Source: Amycolatopsis alba DSM 44262 (GTDB lineage: Bacteria > Actinomycetota > Actinomycetes > Mycobacteriales > Pseudonocardiaceae). Taken from it: 64,000 nt of DNA. The notes beneath the pieces were generated by a model, which did no database searches, was not told the origin of the DNA, and saw only the letters and a list, made by a program, of their open reading frames with translations. This document shows positions 50,111 to 58,830 of the stretch, piece by piece. The stretch is taken from NCBI RefSeq assembly GCF_000384215.1, contig NZ_KB913032.1:395020-459019 (forward strand), written 5' to 3'. Every line of letters starts with the position of its first letter. Position 1 is the first letter of the stretch. The position numbers and the translations under genes are program-made.

Positions 50111-50950
50111 ATGTACCCCGGATCACGAGTAGCGGACACGCACCACGGCTCGGCACCCAACCCGATTCCGGCCGCGTCCGCAAGCCCCGTCCGCTTCACC
50201 CTGCTCGGCCCGCTCGAACTCATGCGGGACGGCATCGACTACGCGCCGACGACGCCGAAGCTGCTGCAGGTGCTGGCCATGCTGGTGATGAGCCCCGGCA
50301 AGATCGTGCACATCGACTCGATCGTCCAGGAACTGTGGGCGAACGACCCGCCGCGCAGCGTCCGCACCACGATGCACACCTACGTCTACCAGCTGCGCCG
50401 GTGCATCGACGAGAACGACCTCGCCCCGTACGGCGAGACCATGCTGGCGACGAAACCGCCGGGGTACCTGTTCCGGATCGAACCGGACCAGGTGGACGTC
50501 TTCGAGTTCCAGGCCCTGCAGAAGAAGGGCCGCGAACTGCAGCTGCGGGGCGAGCACACCGAGGCGGCGAAGGCCTTCCGGTCCGCGCTCGACCTGTGGT
50601 CCGGGCCGCCGCTGGCGAACGTCCACTGTGGACCGGTGCTGTCGGCGTACGCGGTCGACCTCGTCGAACAGCGGCGCAGCACCCTGCACCTGCGGATCGA
50701 GGCGGACATCGCGGCCGGGATGCGGCACGAGCTGATCGGCGAACTGCGCTCCCTGGTCACCGCGAACCCGCTGGACGAGGCCCTGCACGGCCAGCTGATC
50801 CGGGTGCTCGGCCGCAGCGGGCGCCGATCCGACGCGCTCGCGACCTACCGTCAGGTGCGGTCGAGGCTCAACAATGAACTGGGCGTCGAACCCTGCGACG
50901 AACTGCAGGTCCTGCACCACGACCTGCTTTCCGAGGGCGAACCCGCGTGA
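50111..50950 (+). CDS. SARP-family transcriptional activator (right copy)
   Basis: A 279-aa small SARP with the same layout as the left copy: winged helix (FTLLGPLELMRDGIDYAPTT, SVRTTMHTYVYQLRRCID) and activation domain (FRSALDLWSGPPLANVHCGP, ANPLDEALHGQLIRVLGRSG). Many stretches are identical to the protein at 16788-17609, showing recent duplication. GGAGGG lies nine bases before ATG 50111. It diverges from the YcaO-SagB operon and is coupled to HxlR by overlapping or close starts. Probable activator of the TOMM and/or enediyne operons. Confidence 0.9.
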   Translation: MYPGSRVADTHHGSAPNPIPAASASPVRFTLLGPLELMRDGIDYAPTTPKLLQVLAMLVMSPGKIVHIDSIVQELWANDPPRSVRTTMHTYVYQLRRCIDENDLAPYGETMLATKPPGYLFRIEPDQVDVFEFQALQKKGRELQLRGEHTEAAKAFRSALDLWSGPPLANVHCGPVLSAYAVDLVEQRRSTLHLRIEADIAAGMRHELIGELRSLVTANPLDEALHGQLIRVLGRSGRRSDALATYRQVRSRLNNELGVEPCDELQVLHHDLLSEGEPA

Positions 50951-50991
50951 AACCCACTGCTGCCACGGCAACCGAAAGTGAGGATCGGCGG

Positions 50992-51675
50992 ATGAGTCGT
51001 ACCTATGGGCAGTTCTGCGGCCTGGCCCGCGCGCTGGAGATCATCGGCGAACGCTGGTCGCTGCTGATCGTCCGTGACCTCGTCCTCGGCCCGAAGCGGT
51101 TCACCGAACTGCAGGCGGGGCTGCCGAAGATCCCGGCGAGCACGCTGTCCGCGCGGCTCAACGAACTCGAACAGTCCGGTGTGCTCCGCCGCCGCCTGCT
51201 CCCCCAGCTCGACGCCGCGGTGATCTACGAACTCACCGAGTACGGCAGCGAGCTCGACCAGATCGTGCTGGACCTCGGCCTCTGGGGCGCGCGGTCGCTC
51301 GGCCGCCCGGCCCCCGAGGACGTCTTCACCCTGGACGCGGCGATCCTCTCGCTGTACACGACCTTCCAGAGCGAGAAGGCCAAGGGCGTCCAGGTCACCT
51401 ACGAACTGCACTACCCCGGCGGGATGGTCCTGCACGCGATCGTCGAGGACGGCGCGCTCAAGGTCGCGGACGGCGCGCATCCCGGTGCCGACGCGATCAT
51501 CGAACCGCTGGGCCCGTACATCAAGGACCTGCTGAGCGGGGAACTCACCGCCGACGACGCGATGCGGACCGGAAAGGTCCGGGTCGAAGGCGCCTTCGAA
51601 TACCTGGAACTGTTCACCGGGCTGTTCCACATCCCCGCCGCACCCCAGGTGTCACCCGGAATCGTCATCCGCTGA
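50992..51675 (+). CDS. HxlR-family winged-helix regulator with SCP2-like C-terminal domain (right copy)
   Basis: A 227-aa protein with the N-terminal motif RTYGQFCGLARALEIIGERW, winged helix LNELEQSGVLRRRLLPQLDA and a C-terminal SCP2-like half (AAILSLYTTFQSEKAKGVQV). Close paralogue of 17656-18342; positions and lengths match almost throughout. ATG 50992 with GAGG fits the left copy; a GTG at 50947 would overlap the SARP stop. A hairpin terminator follows the gene. Confidence 0.86.
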   Translation: MSRTYGQFCGLARALEIIGERWSLLIVRDLVLGPKRFTELQAGLPKIPASTLSARLNELEQSGVLRRRLLPQLDAAVIYELTEYGSELDQIVLDLGLWGARSLGRPAPEDVFTLDAAILSLYTTFQSEKAKGVQVTYELHYPGGMVLHAIVEDGALKVADGAHPGADAIIEPLGPYIKDLLSGELTADDAMRTGKVRVEGAFEYLELFTGLFHIPAAPQVSPGIVIR

Positions 51676-51714
51676 CCGCCGATTCCGTTTTTCGTGACAC
51701 ACGGTGCTTTTGCC

Positions 51715-51750
51715 TACGCCATTCGTTGTACCGAGCAGCCGAATGGCGTA
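51715..51750 (+). terminator. Hairpin after the right HxlR gene
   Basis: TACGCCATTCG and CGAATGGCGTA form an 11-bp perfect stem with a 14-base loop, 40 bases after the stop at 51675; it has no U tract. Confidence 0.65.
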
Positions 51751-51853
51751 AGTCCGCAGATCAGCTCAGCAATCCGGAGTAACGAAAACCGGCGGCGAGC
51801 GAGATATCGTCGATGTCCGTCACCGGCCGGTCTTTTCCTCCAAGGAGCCCTTC

Positions 51854-52432
51854 ATGGCCGCACTCGATCCCCACCGTCCCGGTCTGCTCGCCTCGCTCAA
51901 CGGGAAATACCACCGCGCGGCACTCAACATCTTCACGCTCGTCGTGCTGGCCCACTGGGCGGAACACCTCGTGCAGGCGTTCCAGATCTACGTGCTCGGC
52001 TGGAAGACCTCGGACGCCCGTGGCGTGCTCGGCATCCCGTTCCCCAAGCTGATCAGCTCCGAGTGGCTGCACTACGGCTACGCGATCGTCATGCTGGTCT
52101 TCCTGTTCGCCCTGCGCAAGGGCTTCGCCGGCCGCTCGCGGCAGTGGTGGAACCTGGCGCTCGGCCTGCAGTTCTGGCACCACATCGAGCATCTGCTCCT
52201 GCTGATCCAGGCGCAGACCGGCTGGCGCCTCGGCGGCGGCACCGCGCCGAGCAGCATCATCCAGCTGTTCATCCCGCGGGTGGAACTGCACCTGTTCTAC
52301 AACACGATCGTCACCATCCCGATGATCATCGCGATGATCGTGCACCGGAAGGCGCCCGCCGCCGAACGAGAGCTGACCGGCTGCACGTGTTCGCCCGAAA
52401 GCCGGCGTGAGCTGGCCACCGCCGCATCGTGA
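51854..52432 (+). CDS. His-rich membrane protein upstream of CopC-CopD
   Basis: 192 residues with about four hydrophobic helices. Histidines cluster within or next to them: HWAEHLVQAF, FWHHIEHLLLL and VELHLFYN. These spacings could bind copper or iron. A Cys pair, GCTCSPES, is near the end. I do not recognise a named family. AAGGAG precedes ATG 51854. Its stop overlaps the CopC-CopD start by four bases, so the two act together; a metal-related role fits. Confidence 0.7.
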   Translation: MAALDPHRPGLLASLNGKYHRAALNIFTLVVLAHWAEHLVQAFQIYVLGWKTSDARGVLGIPFPKLISSEWLHYGYAIVMLVFLFALRKGFAGRSRQWWNLALGLQFWHHIEHLLLLIQAQTGWRLGGGTAPSSIIQLFIPRVELHLFYNTIVTIPMIIAMIVHRKAPAAERELTGCTCSPESRRELATAAS

Positions 52433-53763
52433 CCAGGAGGCTCTTCGCTCTCCTGGCCTTCGTGGCGGCCTGGCTGGGGGTCGCGGTGTTCGCCGCGGCC
52501 CCGGCCTCGGCCCACGTCGAACTCCTCGGCTCGAATCCCGCCGACGGCGCCCGGCTCACCTCGGCGCCGCCTCTGATCTCGATCACCCTTTCGGAGAACA
52601 TCGGCATCCAGCCGAACTCGATCAAGGTCGTCGATCAGCAAGGCACGAACGTCGTGTCCGGACCGGTGTTCCAGCCCGGTGACGTCGCCGAACAGGTCGC
52701 CGTCAAACTCGAGCCCGATCTTCCCGACGGCAGTTACCTCGTGGAGTACGCCTTCGTCTCCACCGACTCGCATCCGGTGCGCGGCACGTTCGCCTTCGTG
52801 ATCGGCACCGGCCCCCTGATCACCTCGGCGGGCGCGGTGTCCGCCTCCACCGGCACCGATCCGGTCACCGACGCGTTGTTCACCACCTTCCGCTGGGGCT
52901 CGTTCGGCGGTGTCGCGCTGCTGGGTGGGATGGTGTTCGTGCTGGTCTGCCGTCCGGGCGGCCGGACGGACCCGGCGGCGCGGAAGCTGCTCACCGCGGG
53001 CCTGTGGCTGTCCGGCGTTACGGCCGTGGCCGGGTTCCTGCTGCAAGGCCCGTACGTCGCGGGCCGCGGCGCGGGTTCGGTCTTCGACCCGGCGCTGATC
53101 GAGGCGACCCTGCGGGTGGCGTACGGGAAGCTCCTGCTCCTGCGCCTGGCCGCGATCGTCGCGCTCGCCGTGATCGTGCGACGGCTGCTGATGGACGACC
53201 TGCCGGACAGGCTGAAGTCGCGTTACGAGAACCTCGGCATCGCGGCCGGGTTCCTCGTGATGCTGAGCTTCTCCGCGACCGGGCACGCGGTGGCCGACAA
53301 GATCATGTTCCTCTCGGTCAGCGCCGACCTCGCGCATTTCGGCGCGATGGCCGTCTGGGTCGGCGGGCTGATCCAGCTGGCCGTGCTCCTGCGCGGCAAG
53401 TACTCGGCGTCGGAGGCGGAACCGGCACTGGCGCGGTTCCATCCGATCGCCACCTGGTCGATCGTGATCATGGTGGTCAGCGGCGCGTACCTGGGCTTCC
53501 GGCTCGTCCCGTCGGTGGAGGCGCTCTGGACGTCGGCCTACGGCATCGTCTTCCTGCTGAAGCTGACCGGGTTCGCCGCGTTGCTGCTGGTCGCGAACCT
53601 GAGCCGGAACGCGGTGCGCCGCGGGATCTCCGGCCGCGGCGGCACCGGCGTCGTGACCGCCGACCTGCGGAAACTGCGGGTCAGCGTCGGGGTCGAGGTG
53701 CTGATCGTGGCCGTGGTGCTCGCGCTGGCCGCGGCGTTGTCCTCGATGTCCCCGACCGGTTGA
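52429..53763 (+). CDS. CopC-CopD fusion copper protein
   Basis: 444 residues. Signal peptide 1-~27 (VFAAAPASA cut), and the mature CopC domain starts with His (AHVELLGSNPADG), which in CopC gives the copper-binding N-terminal His. A second His is in TDSHPVRGTF. From ~140 to the end follow eight or so membrane helices of CopD, with ATGHAVAD, LAHFGAMAVWVGGL and FHPIATWSI. It binds copper outside and moves it across or to cuproenzymes. GTG 52429 overlaps the upstream gene stop. Confidence 0.88.
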   Translation: MTRRLFALLAFVAAWLGVAVFAAAPASAHVELLGSNPADGARLTSAPPLISITLSENIGIQPNSIKVVDQQGTNVVSGPVFQPGDVAEQVAVKLEPDLPDGSYLVEYAFVSTDSHPVRGTFAFVIGTGPLITSAGAVSASTGTDPVTDALFTTFRWGSFGGVALLGGMVFVLVCRPGGRTDPAARKLLTAGLWLSGVTAVAGFLLQGPYVAGRGAGSVFDPALIEATLRVAYGKLLLLRLAAIVALAVIVRRLLMDDLPDRLKSRYENLGIAAGFLVMLSFSATGHAVADKIMFLSVSADLAHFGAMAVWVGGLIQLAVLLRGKYSASEAEPALARFHPIATWSIVIMVVSGAYLGFRLVPSVEALWTSAYGIVFLLKLTGFAALLLVANLSRNAVRRGISGRGGTGVVTADLRKLRVSVGVEVLIVAVVLALAAALSSMSPTG

Positions 53764-54459
53764 TCAGCGTTCGACAGGCTCATCCGGCGGGGTGAACGGC
53801 CCCCAGGTGAAGGCCCGGAGCCACGGCTCGGGATCGCCCAGCCAGTCCAAGGCGGCGATCTGGGCCGGGCTCCGGCGCCCGGCGAGCGACCGGTAGACGT
53901 CCACCGGCGCGCCCGAGAGCACCGCGGCGACCGGTTCGGTGCCGGCGATCCAGGTCGCGCCCTCGATTTCGATCCGCATCCCTGGCAGCCCGTGCTTGCC
54001 CAGCGAGGCGCCGAGGCCGCTGACGAGCACTTCGAAACCGCGCAGCCAGGCCGCGTGCGCCTCGGGCGGCGGAGCGCCGAGCGCGTACCGGAGATCGAGT
54101 TCGTGGGTGAAGGCGTCCATCACCATGATGTCGCCGCGGCTCTTGCCTTCGCCGTCGGCGGCGAGGAGCGCGTCGGCCTCGGGTCCGCGTTCGGTCCAGA
54201 GCCGCAGCAGTTCGGCGGCCGACGCCGTCTCCGGAATCGGGCAGGCCGCACCCCCGAACCGGGTGATCACCCGGTCGCAGATTTCGGTCAGATGCGCGAG
54301 CAGGTCCCGGACGGTCCACTGTGGACAAGCCGGGACGGTCCGTTCCCCCGCGCCGGCGTGGTCGGCGAGCAAGATCGAGATGTTCTCTCTGACCTGCCGA
54401 TATCCTTCGGCCGCTGTCGCCGTATTCCAGCCAGGGACCCGAATTCGGCTGCTCGTCAC
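53764..54459 (-). CDS. Maleylpyruvate isomerase-family mycothiol-dependent enzyme
   Basis: A 231-aa DinB-fold protein with VPACPQWTVRDLLAHLTEIC, an MDAFTHELDLRYAL helix and a C-terminal TWGPFTPPD. The mycothiol-dependent maleylpyruvate isomerase family has His residues equal to those in LLAHL and FTHELD for metal. Substrate not known. GTG 54459 with GGAGG seven bases upstream sets the start; the longer frame lacks a site. Convergent with the CopC-CopD gene. Confidence 0.8.
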   Translation of the reverse strand: MTSSRIRVPGWNTATAAEGYRQVRENISILLADHAGAGERTVPACPQWTVRDLLAHLTEICDRVITRFGGAACPIPETASAAELLRLWTERGPEADALLAADGEGKSRGDIMVMDAFTHELDLRYALGAPPPEAHAAWLRGFEVLVSGLGASLGKHGLPGMRIEIEGATWIAGTEPVAAVLSGAPVDVYRSLAGRRSPAQIAALDWLGDPEPWLRAFTWGPFTPPDEPVER

Positions 54460-54686
54460 GCGGCCACCTCCAATAAGGGTGAAACGATGGTCGTCCATTC
54501 TCCCACCGGGGGAAGGATGCCCCTTCTTCCCGTTTGCTCCCGACCGTTCGGCGCAAGATCACCCACCCGTGACGCGTGTCGTCGGGGCTTCAGGCACACT
54601 GGACGGGGAAAGCCCCCGTGCCGCAACAACTCTGCTGTTCGACAAAGCACGCACCGGTGACAGATCGCCCACTGTGGAGGTGACCA

Positions 54687-55349
54687 ATGGAGATGCCCGG
54701 CTTCGATCTGGCGTGGCGTGGCTTCAACCGCGCACAGGTCCGGGAATTCGTTCGCGAGGTCGAAACCGAGTTGCGCCGAGTCGCCGCCGAACGCGACGAA
54801 GCGATCCGGCGCGGGGAGGCGCTCGCCGCCCGGCTCACCGCCACCCAAGAGGAAAACCGGGAACTGAAGAACAGCGTCGACCGGATCAGCCGCGTGCCGA
54901 TCGCCCCGGACGCGCTCCAGGAGCGGTCACGCCGGATGCTCGAACTCACCCGCGAGGAAGCCGACGACATCACCGCGCGCGCCGCCGAGGAAGCCGCCAA
55001 GGCCGAGGCGGAACGGAAACGGATCGCCGAAGACTTCGAGCGCGCCATGACGCTGCGCCGGGCCGAGGCGATGCGGGCGCTCGCCGCGCGGGACGAAGCC
55101 TCGCAGGCACGGGCGCGAAAACTGCTCGACGACGCCGCCGAGAAGGGCGAGCGCCTGGTCGCCGAAGCGCGGCAGAAGGCCGACGTGGCCCTCGGCCTGC
55201 GCGATGACGTGCTGAAACAGCTGCTCGGCTGCCGGGATCTGCTCGCGGAAGCCGGTACGGTCCTGGCGGTCACCGCGGAACCGGAAGTGCCCGTTCAGCG
55301 CCGGAGCAGGCCCGAGGCCCGCACCGGCGCCGAAGCGGCCGCCACCTAG
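54687..55349 (+). CDS. DivIVA-domain coiled-coil protein
   Basis: 220 residues. N-terminal DivIVA-like segment FDLAWRGFNRAQVREFVREV, then a long charged coiled coil (30-190; repeated RRVAAERDEAIR, AEEAAKAEAERKRIAEDF). It lacks the membrane-insertion extras of a full Wag31, and is more like the small DivIVA/SepIVA-like scaffolds of the cell pole or septum. GGAGG six bases before ATG 54687. Function not specified by context. Confidence 0.78.
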   Translation: MEMPGFDLAWRGFNRAQVREFVREVETELRRVAAERDEAIRRGEALAARLTATQEENRELKNSVDRISRVPIAPDALQERSRRMLELTREEADDITARAAEEAAKAEAERKRIAEDFERAMTLRRAEAMRALAARDEASQARARKLLDDAAEKGERLVAEARQKADVALGLRDDVLKQLLGCRDLLAEAGTVLAVTAEPEVPVQRRSRPEARTGAEAAAT

Positions 55350-55352
55350 GCG

Positions 55353-55715
55353 TTAGGCGTCGTCCCCGGACGAATACACCACCGGCCGGACCTCCATCGC
55401 GTTGATGTGCGCGTCCGGGACCTGGCCCGCGATCTCGATCGCGCGCTCCTTGCTGTCGCATTCGACCAGGTAGAAGCCGGCCAGGTACTCCTTCGACTCG
55501 GCGAACGGGCCGTCGGTGACCACCGGGACGCCGTCACGCACCCGGACCACCGTGCTCTCCTTCGGCTCCCCCAGCGCCTGCGTCCCCAGCAGTTCGCCGC
55601 TCTCGGTGAGCTTCTTCATGAAAGGGTCGATGCGGGCGACCACCTCGTTGCGCTCCTCCTCGGGGAGAGCGTCCCAGGCGGCGGGGTTCATCGTGATCAT
55701 GATCATGTACTTCAT
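55353..55715 (-). CDS. YciI-family protein
   Basis: 120 residues: MKYMIMITMNPAAWDALP, GTQALGEPKESTVVR, and the signature DGPFAESKEYLAGFYLVECD of the DGPF/YCII family. Family members are small dimeric alpha-beta barrel proteins, some accessory to ECF sigma factors, with catalytic His/Asp in true YciI; role here unknown. AGGAGG precedes the ATG. Confidence 0.88.
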   Translation of the reverse strand: MKYMIMITMNPAAWDALPEEERNEVVARIDPFMKKLTESGELLGTQALGEPKESTVVRVRDGVPVVTDGPFAESKEYLAGFYLVECDSKERAIEIAGQVPDAHINAMEVRPVVYSSGDDA

Positions 55716-55826
55716 CGGGGTTCCTCCTGGTCATCCGGCCGGGTGCCCGGCCACTCACGCAGGAGTCGGAGCCGCCGGATCGTCCTCGACATCCTGGCAC
55801 CCGCGAATTCCACCCGCCCGGAGTGG

Positions 55827-55843
55827 ATACGTGGGGAGGGTAT
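55827..55843 (+). promoter_or_regulatory. CsoR-like operator overlapping the csoR promoter
   Basis: ATACGTGGGGAGGGTAT: an AT-flanked G-rich pseudo-palindrome resembling CsoR boxes, 40 bases before the csoR start, overlapping TATAGT as a -10. Suggests that CsoR represses itself until copper binds. Confidence 0.5.
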
Positions 55844-55883
55844 AGTGGGCGACGGCAGGGAACCACGAGAGAGCGGGTGCGGG

Positions 55884-56165
55884 ATGACGGGATACGGCAG
55901 CGAGCGGGAGGCCTACCTCAAGCGCCTGCGCCGGATCGAGGGGCAGGTCCGCGGTTTGCAGCGGATGGTCGAAGAGGACAAGTACTGCATCGACATCCTG
56001 ACCCAGGTGTCCGCGGCCACCAAGGCGCTGCAGTCGTTCTCCCTCGAACTGCTGGACGAGCACCTCGCCACCTGCGTGGTCCAGGCCGCCGCCGCGGGCG
56101 GTGAAGAGGCCGACCTCAAGGTCCGGGAGGCGTCCGACGCCATCGCCCGGCTTGTCCGCTCCTGA
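55884..56165 (+). CDS. csoR: CsoR-family copper-sensing repressor
   Basis: 93 residues, DUF156/CsoR fold, all helical. The C-H-C copper ligand set is visible: Cys in YCIDILTQV, His and Cys in DEHLATCVV. Core sequence RLRRIEGQVRGLQRMVEEDK is canonical. It releases from DNA upon Cu(I). The stop is a base from the copA stop (convergent). Two CsoR-like boxes lie at 55827 and 58780. Confidence 0.9.
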   Translation: MTGYGSEREAYLKRLRRIEGQVRGLQRMVEEDKYCIDILTQVSAATKALQSFSLELLDEHLATCVVQAAAAGGEEADLKVREASDAIARLVRS

Positions 56166-58364
56166 TCACGCGACCCCGCGAAACCGGCGCAGCCGCAGGC
56201 TGTTGGTGACGACGAAAACCGAGGAGAACGCCATCGCGGCCCCGGCGATCATGGGGTTGAGCAGGCCGAGCGCGGCCAGCGGCAGCGCGGCGACGTTGTA
56301 GGCGAACGCCCAGAACAGGTTGCCCTTGATCGTGCCGAGCGTGCGGCGCGAGAGCCGGATGGCGTCCACGGCCGAACGCAGGTCACCGCGCACCAGTGTC
56401 AGGTCACCGGCCTCGATCGCGGCGTCCGTCCCGGTCCCCATCGAGAGGCCGAGGTCGGCCTGCGCGAGCGCGGCCGCGTCGTTGACGCCGTCGCCGACCA
56501 TGGCGACCACCCGGCCTTGCGCCTGCAGCCGCTTGACGACGTCGACCTTGTCCGCGGGCAGCACCTCCGCGATGACCTCGTCGATCCCCACTTCGGCGGC
56601 GATGGCCTGCGCGGATCCGGTGTTGTCGCCGGTCAGCAGGACCGGCCGCAGCCCGAGCGCCTTCAGCTCGGCGACGGCCTTGGCCGACGTCGGCTTGACC
56701 GTGTCGGCGACGACGACCACACCCCGCGCCTCACCGTCCCAGGCGACGACGACGGCGGTCGCGCCACGTGCTTCGGCAGCCGTCTTGACCTGGGCGAACT
56801 CGTCGCCGACGGTGATGCCGTGCTGGTCGAGGAGGGCGGGCCGCCCGGCCAGGACGGTCTTGCCCTCGACCTGCCCGACGACGCCCAGCCCCTCGGCGTT
56901 CCGGAACTTCTCGACCGGCGGAAGCGCACCCAGCCGCTCTTCGGCGGCCGCGACGATCGCGCGGGCGATCGGATGCTCGGAAGCGTGCTCGACCGCCGCG
57001 GCGAACCGGAGGACGTCGTCGTCGCCATGGAGGTCGGTGAGGCTCATCTTCCCGGCGGTCACCGTGCCGGTCTTGTCGAGGACGACGGTGTCGACCGCAC
57101 GCGTGGACTCGAGCACCTCGGGCCCCTTGATGAGGATGCCGAGCTGCGCGCCGCGGCCGGTGCCGACCAGCAGCGCGGTCGGCGTGGCCAGGCCGAGCGC
57201 GCACGGGCAGGCGATGATCAGGACCGCGACGGCGGCGGTGAAGGCGGCGTCCGCGCCGCTGCCCACGCCGAGCCAGAAGCCGAGCGTGCCGACCGCGAGC
57301 GCGATCACCACCGGGACGAACACGGCCGACACGCGGTCGGCGAGCCGCTGGACCCGTGCCTTGCCGTTCTGCGCGTCCTCGACCAGCCGCGCCATCTGCG
57401 CGAGCTGGGTGTCGGCACCGATCCGGGTGGCACGGACGACGAGCCTGCCGCCGGCGTTGACCGTCCCGCCGACGACGTTGTCGCCGACGGTCACCTCGAC
57501 CGGGACGGCTTCACCGGTCAGCATGCTCAGGTCGACCGCGGATCCGCCGTCGGTCACGACACCGTCGGTGGCGATCTTCTCCCCCGGCCGCACGACGAAC
57601 TCGTCGCCCGCCTTCAGCTCGCCGATCGGGACACGGCTCTCGGCACCGTCCTTCAGGAGGGCGACGTCCTTCGCGCCGAGTTCGAGCAGCGCGCGCAGAG
57701 CTGCGCCGGAGCGGCGCTTGGACCGGGCCTCGAAGTAGCGGCCCGCGAGGAGGAACGTGGTCACCCCGGCGGCGACCTCGAGGTAGAGGTTGCCCGCGCC
57801 GGAGCCACGTTCCATGGTCAGCGCGAAACCGTGCCGCATGCCGGGGACTCCGGCGGTACCGAACAGCAGCGCGTACAGCGACCAGAGCGTGGCGGCGACG
57901 ACGCCGAGTGAGATCAGGGTGTCCATGGTGGCGGCGCCGTGGCGGAAGTTCGTCCAGGCGGGGCGGTGGAACGGCCACGCGCCCCAGGTGACGACGGGGG
58001 CGGCCAGGACCAGGGAGACCCACTGCCAGTAGGTGAACTGCCAGGCCGGAACCATCGCCAGCACGATCACCGGCACCGCGAGCACGGCGGAGGCCAGGAG
58101 CCGCCGCCGGAGACCGTCCGTGCTGTCTGCGTCCTCGTCGGGCTTGGGTGGCTGGGCCGTGTAGCCCGCGGACTCGACGACGCCGACGAGGTCGTCGACC
58201 GAGAGCGCGGCGGGGAAGTCGACCTGCGCCTTCTCGGTGGCGTAGTTGACCGTGGCGGAGACGCCGTCGACCTTGTTCAGCTTGCGTTCGACGCGTGCGG
58301 CACAGGACGCGCAGGTCATCCCGCCGATGGCCAGTTCGACACGCTGGGAGGTCCCGGCGGTCAC
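56166..58364 (-). CDS. copA: Copper-exporting P1B-type ATPase (CopA)
   Basis: A 732-aa P-type ATPase. N-terminal heavy-metal domain with [16 protein letters not shown] (CxxC). Membrane helix with the Cu(I) motif [12 protein letters not shown], phosphorylation site DKTGT, SEHPIA nucleotide site and hinge [15 protein letters not shown]. It exports Cu(I) using ATP. GTG 58364 with GGGAGG overlaps the upstream small gene stop (GTGA). Operon copZ - small His protein - copA, regulated by CsoR boxes. Confidence 0.95.
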   Translation of the reverse strand: MTAGTSQRVELAIGGMTCASCAARVERKLNKVDGVSATVNYATEKAQVDFPAALSVDDLVGVVESAGYTAQPPKPDEDADSTDGLRRRLLASAVLAVPVIVLAMVPAWQFTYWQWVSLVLAAPVVTWGAWPFHRPAWTNFRHGAATMDTLISLGVVAATLWSLYALLFGTAGVPGMRHGFALTMERGSGAGNLYLEVAAGVTTFLLAGRYFEARSKRRSGAALRALLELGAKDVALLKDGAESRVPIGELKAGDEFVVRPGEKIATDGVVTDGGSAVDLSMLTGEAVPVEVTVGDNVVGGTVNAGGRLVVRATRIGADTQLAQMARLVEDAQNGKARVQRLADRVSAVFVPVVIALAVGTLGFWLGVGSGADAAFTAAVAVLIIACPCALGLATPTALLVGTGRGAQLGILIKGPEVLESTRAVDTVVLDKTGTVTAGKMSLTDLHGDDDVLRFAAAVEHASEHPIARAIVAAAEERLGALPPVEKFRNAEGLGVVGQVEGKTVLAGRPALLDQHGITVGDEFAQVKTAAEARGATAVVVAWDGEARGVVVVADTVKPTSAKAVAELKALGLRPVLLTGDNTGSAQAIAAEVGIDEVIAEVLPADKVDVVKRLQAQGRVVAMVGDGVNDAAALAQADLGLSMGTGTDAAIEAGDLTLVRGDLRSAVDAIRLSRRTLGTIKGNLFWAFAYNVAALPLAALGLLNPMIAGAAMAFSSVFVVTNSLRLRRFRGVA

Positions 58365-58531
58365 GGCGTGCCTCCCGTGTGTCCCTCGTGATGGCCTTCG
58401 TGCACGCTGGTCGGCGCGGGCGCGGGCGGCTTCTCGTCCAGCGGCCCGACGGCCGAACCGATCGCCCAGGCGACGACGAACACCGCGGCCAGAGCCGCGG
58501 CGAACGCCGACACCTTGACGGCGGTACTCAC
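58361..58531 (-). CDS. 56-aa single-span protein with His-rich tail
   Basis: [20 protein letters not shown] is a membrane anchor (about residues 5-30); the tail has [13 protein letters not shown], a metal-binding type motif with four His. Start GTG 58531 overlaps the CopZ stop, stop overlaps copA start: translationally coupled between the two. Probably a copper-handling accessory; I do not recognise a named family. Confidence 0.72.
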   Translation of the reverse strand: MSTAVKVSAFAAALAAVFVVAWAIGSAVGPLDEKPPAPAPTSVHEGHHEGHTGGTP

Positions 58532-58734
58532 GAGACGAGCTGGTAACCGGCTTCGGTGACGGCCGCGTCCACGATCTGGACATCGAGCGCGGTGTCGCTG
58601 GTGATGGTTACCTTGCCGCTGGCGACGTCCACGTTCACGGCACTGACGCCCACGATCCCGCTGACCTCCTCGGTGACGGAAGAGGCGCAGTGCCCGCAGG
58701 ACATGCCCTTGACGGTGTAGGTGGTTTCGGCCAT
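58528..58734 (-). CDS. copZ: CopZ-like copper chaperone
   Basis: 68 residues of a heavy-metal-associated domain: [20 protein letters not shown] with the CxxC site MSCGHC. It carries Cu(I) in the cytosol to CopA. GAGGAG lies nine bases before ATG 58734. First gene of the copper operon, 45 bases downstream of a CsoR box. Confidence 0.92.
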   Translation of the reverse strand: MAETTYTVKGMSCGHCASSVTEEVSGIVGVSAVNVDVASGKVTITSDTALDVQIVDAAVTEAGYQLVS

Positions 58735-58779
58735 CGGTACGAACTCCTCTACAGGACAAACGAAGCGATCATTTCTTTT

Positions 58780-58795
58780 ATACCCCATGGGGGTA
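58780..58795 (-). promoter_or_regulatory. CsoR box upstream of the copZ operon
   Basis: ATACCCCATGGGGGTA, a near-perfect palindrome matching CsoR operator type. It lies 45 bases before copZ and 36 before cobF, in a divergent region, so it may affect both. Confidence 0.7.
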
Positions 58796-58830
58796 GGGGT
58801 GTGCATGGAGGGTGCGGGCACACTGCGGAA

